A DNA stretch of 5,401 nt. Source: a bacterium. Its GTDB lineage: Bacteria > Patescibacteriota > Minisyncoccia > Phycocordibacterales > Phycocordibacteraceae. Within the stretch, counting starts at the first letter, position 1. The number at the start of each line of letters is the position of its first letter. The translations under genes and the position numbers were made by a program. The DNA lies in the NCBI GenBank assembly GCA_021812955.1, contig JAKAMJ010000041.1:1-5401 (forward strand), in the 5' to 3' direction. Positions 1 to 4,922 of the stretch are shown piece after piece. The notes beneath the pieces are model-generated. The model did no database searches. It worked only from the letters and a program-made list of their open reading frames with translations, and was not told the DNA's origin.

Positions 1-132
1 CGTGAGCGGAGCCGGCTCCGCGCGGCCGGTCGAGAGCGCGAAGAGCGACGGGAGAGAGAATATGATCGCGCCGGAGACGAGCGTGAGCACTGCGGCGGTC
101 TTGAGCAGCGTGCGTATCTGATCCTTGGGCAT
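1..132 (-). CDS. N-terminal fragment of an exported or membrane-anchored protein (unknown)
   Basis: Only the first 44 codons are in the window; the gene runs off the left edge. The start is the ATG at 132, reading MPKDQIRTLLK and then an uninterrupted hydrophobic run at about residues 12-33 (AAVLTLVSGAIIFSLPSLFAL), followed by a polar, Pro/Ala-rich stretch. A short basic N-terminus, a hydrophobic core and a polar boundary fit a signal peptide or an N-terminal membrane anchor, so the rest of the protein is probably outside the membrane. The start is supported by an extended -10-like box (TGG TATCAT) that ends 6 nt before the ATG. It is divergent from the DUF167 gene, with 60 bp between the two start codons. 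No family can be named from this fragment. A real gene is likely because of the membrane-segment composition and the matching promoter. Confidence 0.6.
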   Translation of the reverse strand, partial: MPKDQIRTLLKTAAVLTLVSGAIIFSLPSLFALSTGRAEPAPLT

Positions 133-138
133 GTCCGC

Positions 139-144
139 ATGATA
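139..144 (-). promoter_or_regulatory. -10 element of the leftmost minus-strand gene, leaderless arrangement
   Basis: Read on the minus strand, TATCAT is preceded by TGG (147-145), giving an extended -10 (TGnTATCAT). Six bases separate it from the ATG at 132, so the predicted transcription start falls on or beside the start codon. No good -35 is seen 17 bp upstream. Confidence 0.5.
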
Positions 145-179
145 CCAAAGACGCGGCTGCACGGGCGAGGGGGCGGGGG

Positions 180-185
180 TATACT
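180..185 (+). promoter_or_regulatory. -10 element of the DUF167-hpf unit, leaderless arrangement
   Basis: TATACT matches the bacterial -10 consensus at 5 of 6 bases and lies exactly 7 nt before the ATG at 193. Transcription would start at about 192-193, leaving no room for a ribosome binding site. The -35 region is G/C-rich and has no recognisable hexamer. Confidence 0.55.
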
Positions 186-192
186 GAATCTT

Positions 193-435
193 ATGTATCT
201 CAAGGTGCTTGTCGCTCCGGGGGCGCGGAAAGAGTCCGTCGAGGAGCGTGCTCCGAAAAAAGGCTCGGTGGGAGAGCCGTCGCTACTCATCTCCGTGCGA
301 GAGCCGGCAGCCGGGAACCGTGCGAACGACCGCGTGCGCGAGCTGATAGCGCTCCGGTTCGGCGTGCCGACGGCGCGCGTGCGCATACTGACAGGGCACC
401 ATTCCCGCGCTAAGATGATAAGCATTACCGACTAA
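193..435 (+). CDS. DUF167 / YggU-family small protein
   Basis: This 80-residue protein matches the layout of the DUF167 (YggU/UPF0235) family. It opens with a beta strand followed by PGARK (residues 8-12), the usual V-x-PGA(K/R)-x-x. A central segment reads VREPAAGNRANDRVRELIA, corresponding to the family's P-x-x-G-x-AN motif. The end reads VRILTGHHSRAKMISI, corresponding to the family's G-x-x-SR-x-K. Length is typical (about 75-100 residues). The family's biochemical role is not established. An in-frame ATG at 139 would add 18 residues, but it lies upstream of the -10 box and lacks family similarity, so 193 is preferred. It is the first gene of a two-gene unit: its stop is 4 bp before the hpf start. 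No Shine-Dalgarno site is present. Confidence 0.85.
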   Translation: MYLKVLVAPGARKESVEERAPKKGSVGEPSLLISVREPAAGNRANDRVRELIALRFGVPTARVRILTGHHSRAKMISITD

Positions 436-439
436 GCGC

Positions 440-808
440 ATGCGTATGAACATCACCATCAAAGCGACGAAATACACTCTCAGTCCTGAAGCGGAAGCCT
501 CTCTAAAGGAGCGGCTTTCGGCTGCTGCCCGTTTGCTTGGCGACGACGCCGATCGCGCGCTGCTTGAGATAGAGATAGAGTCAGCACCACCGGAGGGGCG
601 TTCGTCCGAGCCGTGCCGCCTGGCAGCCCGGATCAGCGTCAACGACGACGTGTTTTATGCGGTCGCCGTGAAGCCGAATCCGGAGACGGCGGCTGACCGG
701 GTGAGAGGAGAGCTGGAGGCAGAGATACGGCGCTCACGCGGGCGTGCGCGGAAGCTCTTCAAGCGCGGAGGTGCAGCGCTCAAGAAGATGCTGCGATTCG
801 GTAGGTAG
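440..808 (+). CDS. hpf: Ribosome hibernation promoting factor / RaiA family (short form)
   Basis: The protein has 122 residues, or 120 if it starts at the second ATG (446), which gives the family-like opening MNITIKATKYTLSPEAEASLKERL. The family fold of beta strand, helix 1, three more strands and helix 2 can be traced: helix 1 at about residues 16-34, the strand LLEIEIES at about 41-48, the strand PCRLAARISV at about 58-67, then VFYAVAVKPNPETAADRVRGELEAEI leading into helix 2. Proteins of this family bind the 30S subunit near the mRNA/tRNA channel and silence ribosomes in stationary phase. The tail from about residue 96 is very basic (RSRGRARKLFKRGGAALKKMLRFGR), fitting rRNA contact. The length is that of the short form; the C-terminal dimerisation domain of long HPF is absent. 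It sits 4 bp after the DUF167 stop with no Shine-Dalgarno site, and its last 29 bp overlap the convergent fmt gene. Confidence 0.8.
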   Translation: MRMNITIKATKYTLSPEAEASLKERLSAAARLLGDDADRALLEIEIESAPPEGRSSEPCRLAARISVNDDVFYAVAVKPNPETAADRVRGELEAEIRRSRGRARKLFKRGGAALKKMLRFGR

Positions 809-1607
809 TCTCGCGCTTCCCCTCGGGAACGACGCGGAGGACGCGGAATTCGCCTTTGGCGAATTCCGCGCTAGTTATCTTCATCCTCTTCCCGTTCTCG
901 AAAAAATATGTGCCGATGCTGTCGGCGTAGGCGCGGTATTTGTTCCAATTTTCTTTTGCCGGCGCGGAAAGATCGAGCAGTCCGTCTTCTTTCTTGATCT
1001 TGTACGCGCGCGAGACGAGGGAGGCGTCCTGCGCGATGGGCGCGACTTCGCCGCGCTCAAACGCTGGAAGGGTGCCGGCGAGTAGGCGCGCGCCTATCTC
1101 GATAAGTCGCGCGCGCAGCTCGCGCGCGGTTTCTTTTCCGCCGATTGCGGTTTCTTCTTGAGCGATGATGTCGCCTGCGTCCATCTCCTTCACCATTTTC
1201 TGAATCGTTACGCCAGTCGTTGTGTCGCCGGCGAGCAGAGCTGTTTCGAGTGGTGTCGCGCCGCGATATTTCGGCAAGAGCGAGTAGTGCACGTTGAGCG
1301 CGCCTTTCGGGAATGCGGCGATGAGCTCTTCGGGGAAGAGTTTGCCGTACGCTACGACGAGCGCATAGTCGCAGTCGTAAGCGCGAATCGCCGCCAGCGC
1401 ATCGGCGTCGAGCTTCTCGGGAGTGAGGACGGGGATATCATGCGCGAGGGCGAGCTCTTTCGTAGGGCTCGGCGTGAGAATAAGGCCGCGGCCGCGCGGC
1501 GCGTCGGGCGACGTCACGACGAGCGCGGGCACGAACCCGCGTTCGATGAGCGTCGCGAGCGTTTCGCTCGCGACGCGTGGCGTGCCGAAATAGGCGAACT
1601 TAGCCAT
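780..1607 (-). CDS. fmt: Methionyl-tRNA formyltransferase
   Basis: It transfers the formyl group from 10-formyl-tetrahydrofolate to Met-tRNA(fMet) for translation initiation. The N-terminal formyltransferase domain opens FAYFGTP (4-10), the usual FxGTP motif. The active-site segment NVHYSLLPKYRGATPL (105-120) carries the catalytic Asn105 and His107, and Asp143 lies in MDAGDII (142-148); these correspond to the Asn-x-His and Asp of E. coli Fmt. PSPTKELA (47-54) matches the PSPVK segment. The C-terminal tRNA-binding domain (about 196-275) starts at AYKIKKEDGLLDLS. At 275 residues it is shorter than the usual 305-315, trimmed mostly at the C-terminus. The start codon overlaps the end of def by 8 bp, so def and fmt are co-transcribed and probably translationally coupled. 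Its 3' end overlaps hpf in antisense. Two perfect inverted repeats lie inside it (842-870 and 1550-1576). Confidence 0.95.
   Translation of the reverse strand: MAKFAYFGTPRVASETLATLIERGFVPALVVTSPDAPRGRGLILTPSPTKELALAHDIPVLTPEKLDADALAAIRAYDCDYALVVAYGKLFPEELIAAFPKGALNVHYSLLPKYRGATPLETALLAGDTTTGVTIQKMVKEMDAGDIIAQEETAIGGKETARELRARLIEIGARLLAGTLPAFERGEVAPIAQDASLVSRAYKIKKEDGLLDLSAPAKENWNKYRAYADSIGTYFFENGKRMKITSAEFAKGEFRVLRVVPEGKRETTYRIAASS
842..870. repeat. 13-bp perfect inverted repeat, TTT loop, inside fmt
   Basis: CGCGGAATTCGCC (842-854), the loop TTT and GGCGAATTCCGCG (858-870) are exact reverse complements. In fmt it encodes A-E-F-A-K-G-E-F-R (247-255), a small internal peptide repeat. It also lies 33 nt beyond the hpf stop, so it would form a hairpin in the 3' end of the hpf transcript. 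The bases after it on the plus strand are pyrimidine-rich but contain no U-run, so it is not called a classical terminator. Confidence 0.85.
1550..1576. repeat. 12-bp perfect inverted repeat, TTT loop, inside fmt
   Basis: GCGTCGCGAGCG (1550-1561), the loop TTT and CGCTCGCGACGC (1565-1576) pair perfectly. It encodes the start of fmt helix 1 just after FGTP (about V12-T19), a stretch that aligns with E. coli Fmt without a gap. It is therefore not an added insertion but a palindrome within conserved coding sequence. Confidence 0.85.
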
Positions 1608-2157
1608 GAGCGTGCCGTTCGCGCGGGACCTCGATCAGGTGTTCGGCGTGGTCTATGAAAAGCGTGCCGTTCAGGTGGTCGGTCTCGTGCTGGAATATCT
1701 GCGCAAGGAGGCCGCCGCCGCCGCGCTCGAAGCGCGAGCCGTCAAGATTGCGCGCCCGTACTGTGGCGCGCTCGTGGCGGATTACAGTGCCGTAGACGCC
1801 TCGTGTAGAGAGGCAGCCTTCGTCCATGACTGCGCGCCGGCGCGAGGTCTTTATGATTTCCGGATTGATATACACATCGACGCGTGGCGGTCCGACCGCC
1901 ACGTCAGACGTGGCGGTCGGACCGCCACGCGTGCCAACAGGCGGGGGAGGCAGGACGCGATCCATCCGCACGATGAAGATGCGATATGGTACTGCGATCT
2001 GCGGCGCGGCGAGCGCGACGCCCTCGAGCTCCGGGTCGAGGGCTTCCTTCATGTCGTCGATGATGCGCGCGAGCTCCGGCGTTCCGAACATCTCTTCGGG
2101 TACCGGTTTCGCTATGTCGCGCAACACTTCAGCTCCATCTTGCACGATCTCTTTCAT
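1600..2157 (-). CDS. def: Peptide deformylase
   Basis: This metalloenzyme removes the formyl group from the N-terminal Met of new proteins. All three family motifs are present: motif 1 GVALAAPQ (46-53; the usual GxGLAAPQ with the second Gly replaced by Ala), motif 2 EGCLS (113-117) with metal ligand Cys115, and motif 3 QHETDH (156-161) with ligands His157 and His161 and catalytic Glu158. The length of 185 residues is normal. The start at 2157 gives MKEIVQDGAEVLRDIAKPV, the typical N-terminus; an in-frame ATG at 2193 would add 12 unlikely residues and lies upstream of the promoter box. Residues 76-93, between the IFIV strand and VYINPE, are encoded by a 53-nt palindromic element and form a Gly/Pro/Thr-rich loop that most deformylases lack. 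Downstream fmt overlaps by 8 bp, the common def-fmt pairing. Confidence 0.95.
   Translation of the reverse strand: MKEIVQDGAEVLRDIAKPVPEEMFGTPELARIIDDMKEALDPELEGVALAAPQIAVPYRIFIVRMDRVLPPPPVGTRGGPTATSDVAVGPPRVDVYINPEIIKTSRRRAVMDEGCLSTRGVYGTVIRHERATVRARNLDGSRFERGGGGLLAQIFQHETDHLNGTLFIDHAEHLIEVPRERHAHG
1880..1932. repeat. 53-nt perfect palindromic element with 25-bp arms, inserted in def
   Basis: The left arm 1880-1904 and right arm 1908-1932 are exact reverse complements around the loop CAG. Each arm is also a hairpin by itself: CGTGGCGGT (1883-1891) pairs with ACCGCCACG (1895-1903) around CCG, and 1909-1917 pairs with 1921-1929 around CGG. The DNA or RNA could therefore fold as one 25-bp hairpin or as two 9-bp hairpins. 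It is translated in frame as def residues 76-93 in a surface-loop position between two core strands. This looks like a palindromic repeat element tolerated inside a gene. Confidence 0.9.
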
Positions 2158-2164
2158 GTGCTGC

Positions 2165-2170
2165 ACTATA
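2165..2170 (-). promoter_or_regulatory. -10 element of def-fmt, leaderless arrangement
   Basis: Read on the minus strand, TATAGT is preceded by TGA (2173-2171), an extended -10. Seven bases (GCAGCAC) separate it from the def ATG at 2157. A weak -35 candidate, GTGGAA (2193-2188), sits at 17-bp spacing. The predicted RNA starts at the def start codon. Confidence 0.55.
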
Positions 2171-2214
2171 TCACCTTTGCTGCCGCATTCCACTCGTGCA
2201 GCCGCATATTGGTT

Positions 2215-2232
2215 TAATCATCCAAATGATTA
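2215..2232. repeat. AT-rich 7-bp inverted repeat at the end of the 94-residue gene
   Basis: TAATCAT (2215-2221) and ATGATTA (2226-2232) pair around CCAA. The repeat includes the TAA stop of the small minus-strand gene and stands out from the GC-rich surroundings. It could be a weak terminator or an operator-like site ahead of def. With no G/C pairs in the stem core and no T-run after it on the minus strand, a strong intrinsic terminator is unlikely. Confidence 0.4.
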
Positions 2233-2514
2233 GTGCTTGGTCGGGTCGAGCTCCCACCAGAACGTCTTGCTGAAATTTTTTGCCTGGCTGCAGACGCTTT
2301 TCAGATAATAGAGGTCTTTCGTGGGAATCTGCTCGAGCACGACACCGAGGTGCGCCATTGTGATGGGCGGGAGACCGTCCTGCTTGCGGGCGACATTCAA
2401 ATGGCGCTGGAAGAAGCGCATGATCTCGCCGCGCTCGGTCAGGCGTTTCTTGCCGCGTGGAGCTGCTGCGAGTTTCTTTTCGAATCCCGGCATCATGTCG
2501 CCGATGGCCTTCAT
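2230..2514 (-). CDS. Small basic protein of unknown function (94 residues)
   Basis: No family can be named. The protein begins MKAIGDMMPGFEKKLAAAPRGKK and is Lys/Arg-rich. A helix-like stretch follows (RGEIMRFFQRHLNVARKQ, about 28-45), then LPPITMAHLGVVLEQIPTKDLYYLKSVCSQAK (about 48-79), which reads as two short helices. The end is rich in aromatic residues (NFSKTFWWELDPTKH). There is no signal peptide or membrane segment, so it is probably cytosolic; the basic charge would suit nucleic-acid or ribosome binding, but that is a guess. The start at 2514 is chosen because a good -10 (TACAAT) lies exactly 7 nt before it. Longer forms of this frame would run into murA. It is divergent from murA (51 bp between starts) and lies 72 bp upstream of def on the same strand, though def has its own promoter. 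The clean frame, promoter and non-random composition argue for a real gene. Confidence 0.65.
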   Translation of the reverse strand: MKAIGDMMPGFEKKLAAAPRGKKRLTERGEIMRFFQRHLNVARKQDGLPPITMAHLGVVLEQIPTKDLYYLKSVCSQAKNFSKTFWWELDPTKH

Positions 2515-2521
2515 AAGGCCT

Positions 2522-2527
2522 ATTGTA
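2522..2527 (-). promoter_or_regulatory. -10 element of the 94-residue gene, leaderless arrangement
   Basis: Read on the minus strand, TACAAT matches the -10 consensus at 5 of 6 bases and is followed by the 7-nt spacer AGGCCTT and then the ATG at 2514. Part of the spacer (AGG) might be mistaken for a Shine-Dalgarno site, but it lies where the transcript would barely have begun. Confidence 0.55.
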
Positions 2528-2548
2528 CCTTCCGGATACGTCGCGTGG

Positions 2549-2554
2549 TAGTAT
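2549..2554 (+). promoter_or_regulatory. Candidate -10 element of murA-mreB
   Basis: TAGTAT preceded by TGG (2546-2548) forms an extended -10. It ends 11 nt before the murA ATG, so the leader would be only about 4-5 nt. The match is weaker (4 of 6 bases) than at the other promoters. It is back-to-back with the promoter of the 94-residue gene, so the two would share a 50-bp divergent control region. Confidence 0.4.
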
Positions 2555-2565
2555 GTCGATACGGT

Positions 2566-3849
2566 ATGAAGGAATCTTTCGTAATCAACGGACTCGGAGG
2601 GCAGCATACGCTCAATGGAGATATCCCGGTCCGCGGTGCGAAGAATGACGCGCTCAAGATCATGGCCGCGTCGTTCTTGTTTAAGGACACTGTGGCGATC
2701 ACGAACGTGCCGGATATCGACGACATCGGCGCGTTGTCTGCGCTCATGCAGAGCCTCGGCGCGCGCGTAGCGCGCGCCGAGCGACGGGTCGAAGTATCTG
2801 CGCCGACCGAGACCGACACGACGCTCGACCGCGTGATGACCAAGAAGTTCCGCGCCTCGGTCGTCTTGATGGGCCCCGTTCTCGCGCGTTACGGAAAGAT
2901 ATCGCTTCCGCACCCGGGCGGCTGCGTGATCGGCGCGCGCCCTATCGACCTCTTCCTGCGAGCGTTCCAGAAGATGGGCGCGACGTATTCGATAGATGAC
3001 GAGTATTATCACATCGAGACGAAAGGCGGGAAATTGCACGGCGCGGACATATTCCTCGACATCGCGAGCGTAGGCGTCACCGAGACGGTGATGATGGCGG
3101 CGACGCTCGCGGAGGGAACGACTATCATCCGCAACGCCGCGATGGAGCCGGAGATCCAGAATCTCGCGACGTATCTCGTTGCCTGCGGCTCAAGGGTTGA
3201 AGGCGTCGGCACGCCGACGCTCACCATCCACGGAGGCGACGTACTTGAATCTAAAGGGCTCGAGTACAAGGTAATTCCGGATCGCATCGAGACCGGCAGC
3301 TTCCTGGTACTAGCAGCGCTCGCGGGCGACGAAGTGCGCGTTACCGACTGCGACCCGAGCCATGTCCGCGCGTTGCTATCGCTGCTCGAGCAGGCCGGGG
3401 TGCAGTTCGAAGTCGGAGAGGACGCCATTACGGTGCGCAAGCCTGCAGTGCCGTACAAGGCGGTCAACGTCAAGACGCATGAGTACCCGGGCTTCGCGAC
3501 CGACCTGCAAGCGCCCATGACCATATTCCTCACGCAGGCCGATGGCGAGAGTCTCGTGTTCGAGACGATGTTCGAAGGCCGCCTGAATTACACGCAAGAC
3601 CTGATCAAGATGGGCGCCGACATCACGATGTTCGATCCGCACCGCGTGATGGTGCGCGGCCCGAAGCTGCTTACGGGCCGCGAGCTCGATGGCCCCGACC
3701 TGCGCGCCGGGTTCGCGTACATCATCGCGGGCATCATCGCGAAGAAGCGGTCCGTCATTTACAACGTCAGCCATATCGACCGCGGATACGAGAAGATGGA
3801 GGAGCGCCTCCGCGCCATCGGCGTCGATATTACCAGAGTCGCTGAATAA
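2566..3849 (+). CDS. murA: UDP-N-acetylglucosamine 1-carboxyvinyltransferase
   Basis: It catalyses the first committed step of peptidoglycan synthesis, transferring enolpyruvate from PEP to UDP-GlcNAc in the cytoplasm. The 427 residues are close to the usual 420. Visible landmarks: LNGDIPVRGAKNDALKIMAAS (16-36) with substrate-binding Lys26; KFRASVVLMGPVLAR (94-108); HPGGCVIGARPIDLF (116-130) with catalytic Cys120, the residue alkylated by fosfomycin; ATDLQAP (311-317) with the conserved Asp313; DLRAG (378-382); and HIDRGYEKMEERLRAIG (403-419). The protein keeps Cys, so it is expected to be fosfomycin-sensitive, unlike Asp-type MurA enzymes. The frame is open upstream to 2233, but the homology begins at MKESFVINGL and the upstream part lies antisense to the 94-residue gene, so 2566 is used. 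mreB follows after 3 bp. A 12-bp palindrome lies at 2755-2781. Confidence 0.96.
   Translation: MKESFVINGLGGQHTLNGDIPVRGAKNDALKIMAASFLFKDTVAITNVPDIDDIGALSALMQSLGARVARAERRVEVSAPTETDTTLDRVMTKKFRASVVLMGPVLARYGKISLPHPGGCVIGARPIDLFLRAFQKMGATYSIDDEYYHIETKGGKLHGADIFLDIASVGVTETVMMAATLAEGTTIIRNAAMEPEIQNLATYLVACGSRVEGVGTPTLTIHGGDVLESKGLEYKVIPDRIETGSFLVLAALAGDEVRVTDCDPSHVRALLSLLEQAGVQFEVGEDAITVRKPAVPYKAVNVKTHEYPGFATDLQAPMTIFLTQADGESLVFETMFEGRLNYTQDLIKMGADITMFDPHRVMVRGPKLLTGRELDGPDLRAGFAYIIAGIIAKKRSVIYNVSHIDRGYEKMEERLRAIGVDITRVAE
2755..2781. repeat. 12-bp perfect inverted repeat, GTA loop, inside murA
   Basis: CTCGGCGCGCGC (2755-2766) and GCGCGCGCCGAG (2770-2781) pair perfectly around GTA. It encodes murA residues L64-E72 (LGARVARAE). 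The alternating C/G core makes a chance or self-expanding origin easier than for the def element. Confidence 0.8.
3203..3220. repeat. 8-bp inverted repeat inside murA
   Basis: GCGTCGGC (3203-3210) and GCCGACGC (3213-3220) pair around AC, within the codons for GVGTPT. It is shorter than the others and could be chance in GC-rich coding DNA. Confidence 0.5.
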
Positions 3850-3852
3850 CCT

Positions 3853-4878
3853 ATGTCTTTTTTCTCACCAAAGCTCGGCATCGATCTCGGAACTACGAAC
3901 GTGCTCGTCTTCGTCCCCGGCAAAGGAGTCGTCATAAACGAGCCGTCCGTCGTCGCTGTCTCTCGGGAGCGCGGGAAGATGGGCAAGAACAAGATATTGG
4001 CGATAGGCATCGAGGCGAAGAAGATGATCGGCCGCACGCCGGACGATATCATCGCGTATCGCCCGATGAAGGACGGCGTCATCGCGGACTACCGCGTGAC
4101 TGAAGCGATGCTTCGCTATTTCATGCGCAAGGCGCTCGGATGGAACCCGTTCCGCCCGACGGTGCTCGTGTCGGTGCCGGCCGGAGTCACCTCGACCGAG
4201 AAACGCGCCGTCATCGAAGCGGCGATGAAGGCTGGCGCGAAGAACGCGTACGTTGTGAAAGAACCGATCCTAGCCGCCATCGGCGCTGGAATACCTATCC
4301 ACGAGCCGGTGGGCCGCATGGTCGCGGATATCGGCGGCGGCACGATAGACGTCGCAGTGGTATCGCTGGGAGGCATCGTCGCGTCCACATCGGTGAAATG
4401 CGCAGGCAACCGCCTCGATCGTGCCGTCGCCGATTACGTGAAGAAGCATTACAATCTCTCGATCGGCGACAAGACGGCGGAAGAGATAAAGATACGCGTG
4501 GGCGCGGCCGTGCCTATGAACGAAGAGCTTGTCATGCCGGTAAAAGGCTCCGATCTCGTGTCCGGCCTGCCGCGCACCATCGAGATTTCCACGAATGACA
4601 TCGTGCAGTCGATGTCGCGCGAGCTCCGCGAGATGACGCAGGCGGTGCGCAAGGTGCTCCAGGACACGCCGCCCGAGCTAGCGGCAGATATCATCGACAA
4701 CGGCATCATCCTCACGGGCGGCTCGTCTCAGCTGCGCCAGATGCCCGAGCTCATGTATCGCCGCACGGGCGTGATGGCGAAGCTCGCGCCGGACCCGTAC
4801 TACTGTGTCGCGCGCGGCACCGGCATCGCGCTCAAGCATCTGAATACCTATCAGAAAAGTATCTTGGCGAAGCAATAG
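3853..4878 (+). CDS. mreB: Rod-shape-determining actin-like protein MreB
   Basis: This bacterial actin forms membrane-bound filaments that guide the cell-wall elongation machinery and maintain rod shape. The 341 residues are the standard length. Actin-fold nucleotide motifs are in order: phosphate-1 GIDLGTTN (9-16), NEPSVVAV (29-36), RPMKDGVIADY (70-80), phosphate-2 DIGGGTID (159-166) and the adenosine loop ILTGGSSQL (286-294). The catalytic Glu137 lies in VKEPILAAIGAG; the neighbouring residue, usually Glu (IEEP), is Lys here. The extreme N-terminus is short and hydrophobic (MSFFSP), fitting shallow membrane contact rather than the longer amphipathic helix of E. coli. It begins 3 bp after the murA stop with no Shine-Dalgarno site and no evident promoter, so it is probably read from the murA transcript. 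Pairing murA with mreB links precursor supply with wall elongation. mreC/mreD do not follow. Confidence 0.95.
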   Translation: MSFFSPKLGIDLGTTNVLVFVPGKGVVINEPSVVAVSRERGKMGKNKILAIGIEAKKMIGRTPDDIIAYRPMKDGVIADYRVTEAMLRYFMRKALGWNPFRPTVLVSVPAGVTSTEKRAVIEAAMKAGAKNAYVVKEPILAAIGAGIPIHEPVGRMVADIGGGTIDVAVVSLGGIVASTSVKCAGNRLDRAVADYVKKHYNLSIGDKTAEEIKIRVGAAVPMNEELVMPVKGSDLVSGLPRTIEISTNDIVQSMSRELREMTQAVRKVLQDTPPELAADIIDNGIILTGGSSQLRQMPELMYRRTGVMAKLAPDPYYCVARGTGIALKHLNTYQKSILAKQ

Positions 4879-4909
4879 CCTCGCAAAAGCCCGTATCCGC
4901 TGCGTCTTG

Positions 4910-4915
4910 TATAAT
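4910..4915 (+). promoter_or_regulatory. Consensus -10 element of the delta' gene, leaderless arrangement
   Basis: The perfect consensus TATAAT ends exactly 7 nt before the ATG at 4923. The upstream in-frame ATGs at 4914 and 4920 overlap or lie too near the -10 box to be in the RNA, which decides the start. No clear -35 is visible. Confidence 0.65.
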
Positions 4916-4922
4916 GCAAATG

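Noticed and set aside
6..21. 16-bp dyad with no loop (GCGGAGCC/GGCTCCGC) in the leftmost gene
   Set aside because: The half-site is short, the dyad lies at the window edge and within coding sequence, and no promoter is nearby. It could be chance.
1085..1128. GC-only palindromes (GGCGCGCGCC at 1085-1094; 8-bp alternating C/G stem at 1108-1128)
   Set aside because: Alternating C/G runs form such palindromes easily in GC-rich coding DNA, and they encode ordinary Fmt residues. They are not counted with the longer repeats.
1158..1658. Plus-strand open frame of 166 codons opposite fmt
   Set aside because: It is antisense to the well-supported fmt. It is Arg-rich and low in complexity, with no recognisable family.
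1609..1672. 12-nt direct repeat AGCGTGCCGTTC (1609-1620 and 1661-1672)
   Set aside because: Both copies lie in the C-terminal part of def in different contexts and have no flanking structure. Most likely a coincidence of codon use.
1606..2217. Plus-strand open frame of 203 codons opposite def
   Set aside because: It is the antisense shadow of def, whose metal-binding motifs are unambiguous. The frame is Arg/His/Asp-rich, as expected from a reversed GC-rich gene, with no domain or promoter.
2233..2565. Upstream in-frame extension of murA (extra 111 residues)
   Set aside because: MurA homology starts at the ATG at 2566. The extension is antisense to the 94-residue gene and lacks any domain, and the promoter box lies inside it.
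2515..3039. N-terminal extension of the 94-residue minus-strand protein
   Set aside because: The longer frame reads antisense through murA and is Arg/His-rich. The -10 box at 2522-2527 places the start at 2514.
4879..4909. Intrinsic terminator after mreB
   Set aside because: No stable stem followed by a T-run could be found in the 44 bp between mreB and the delta' gene; only weak 4-bp pairings exist.
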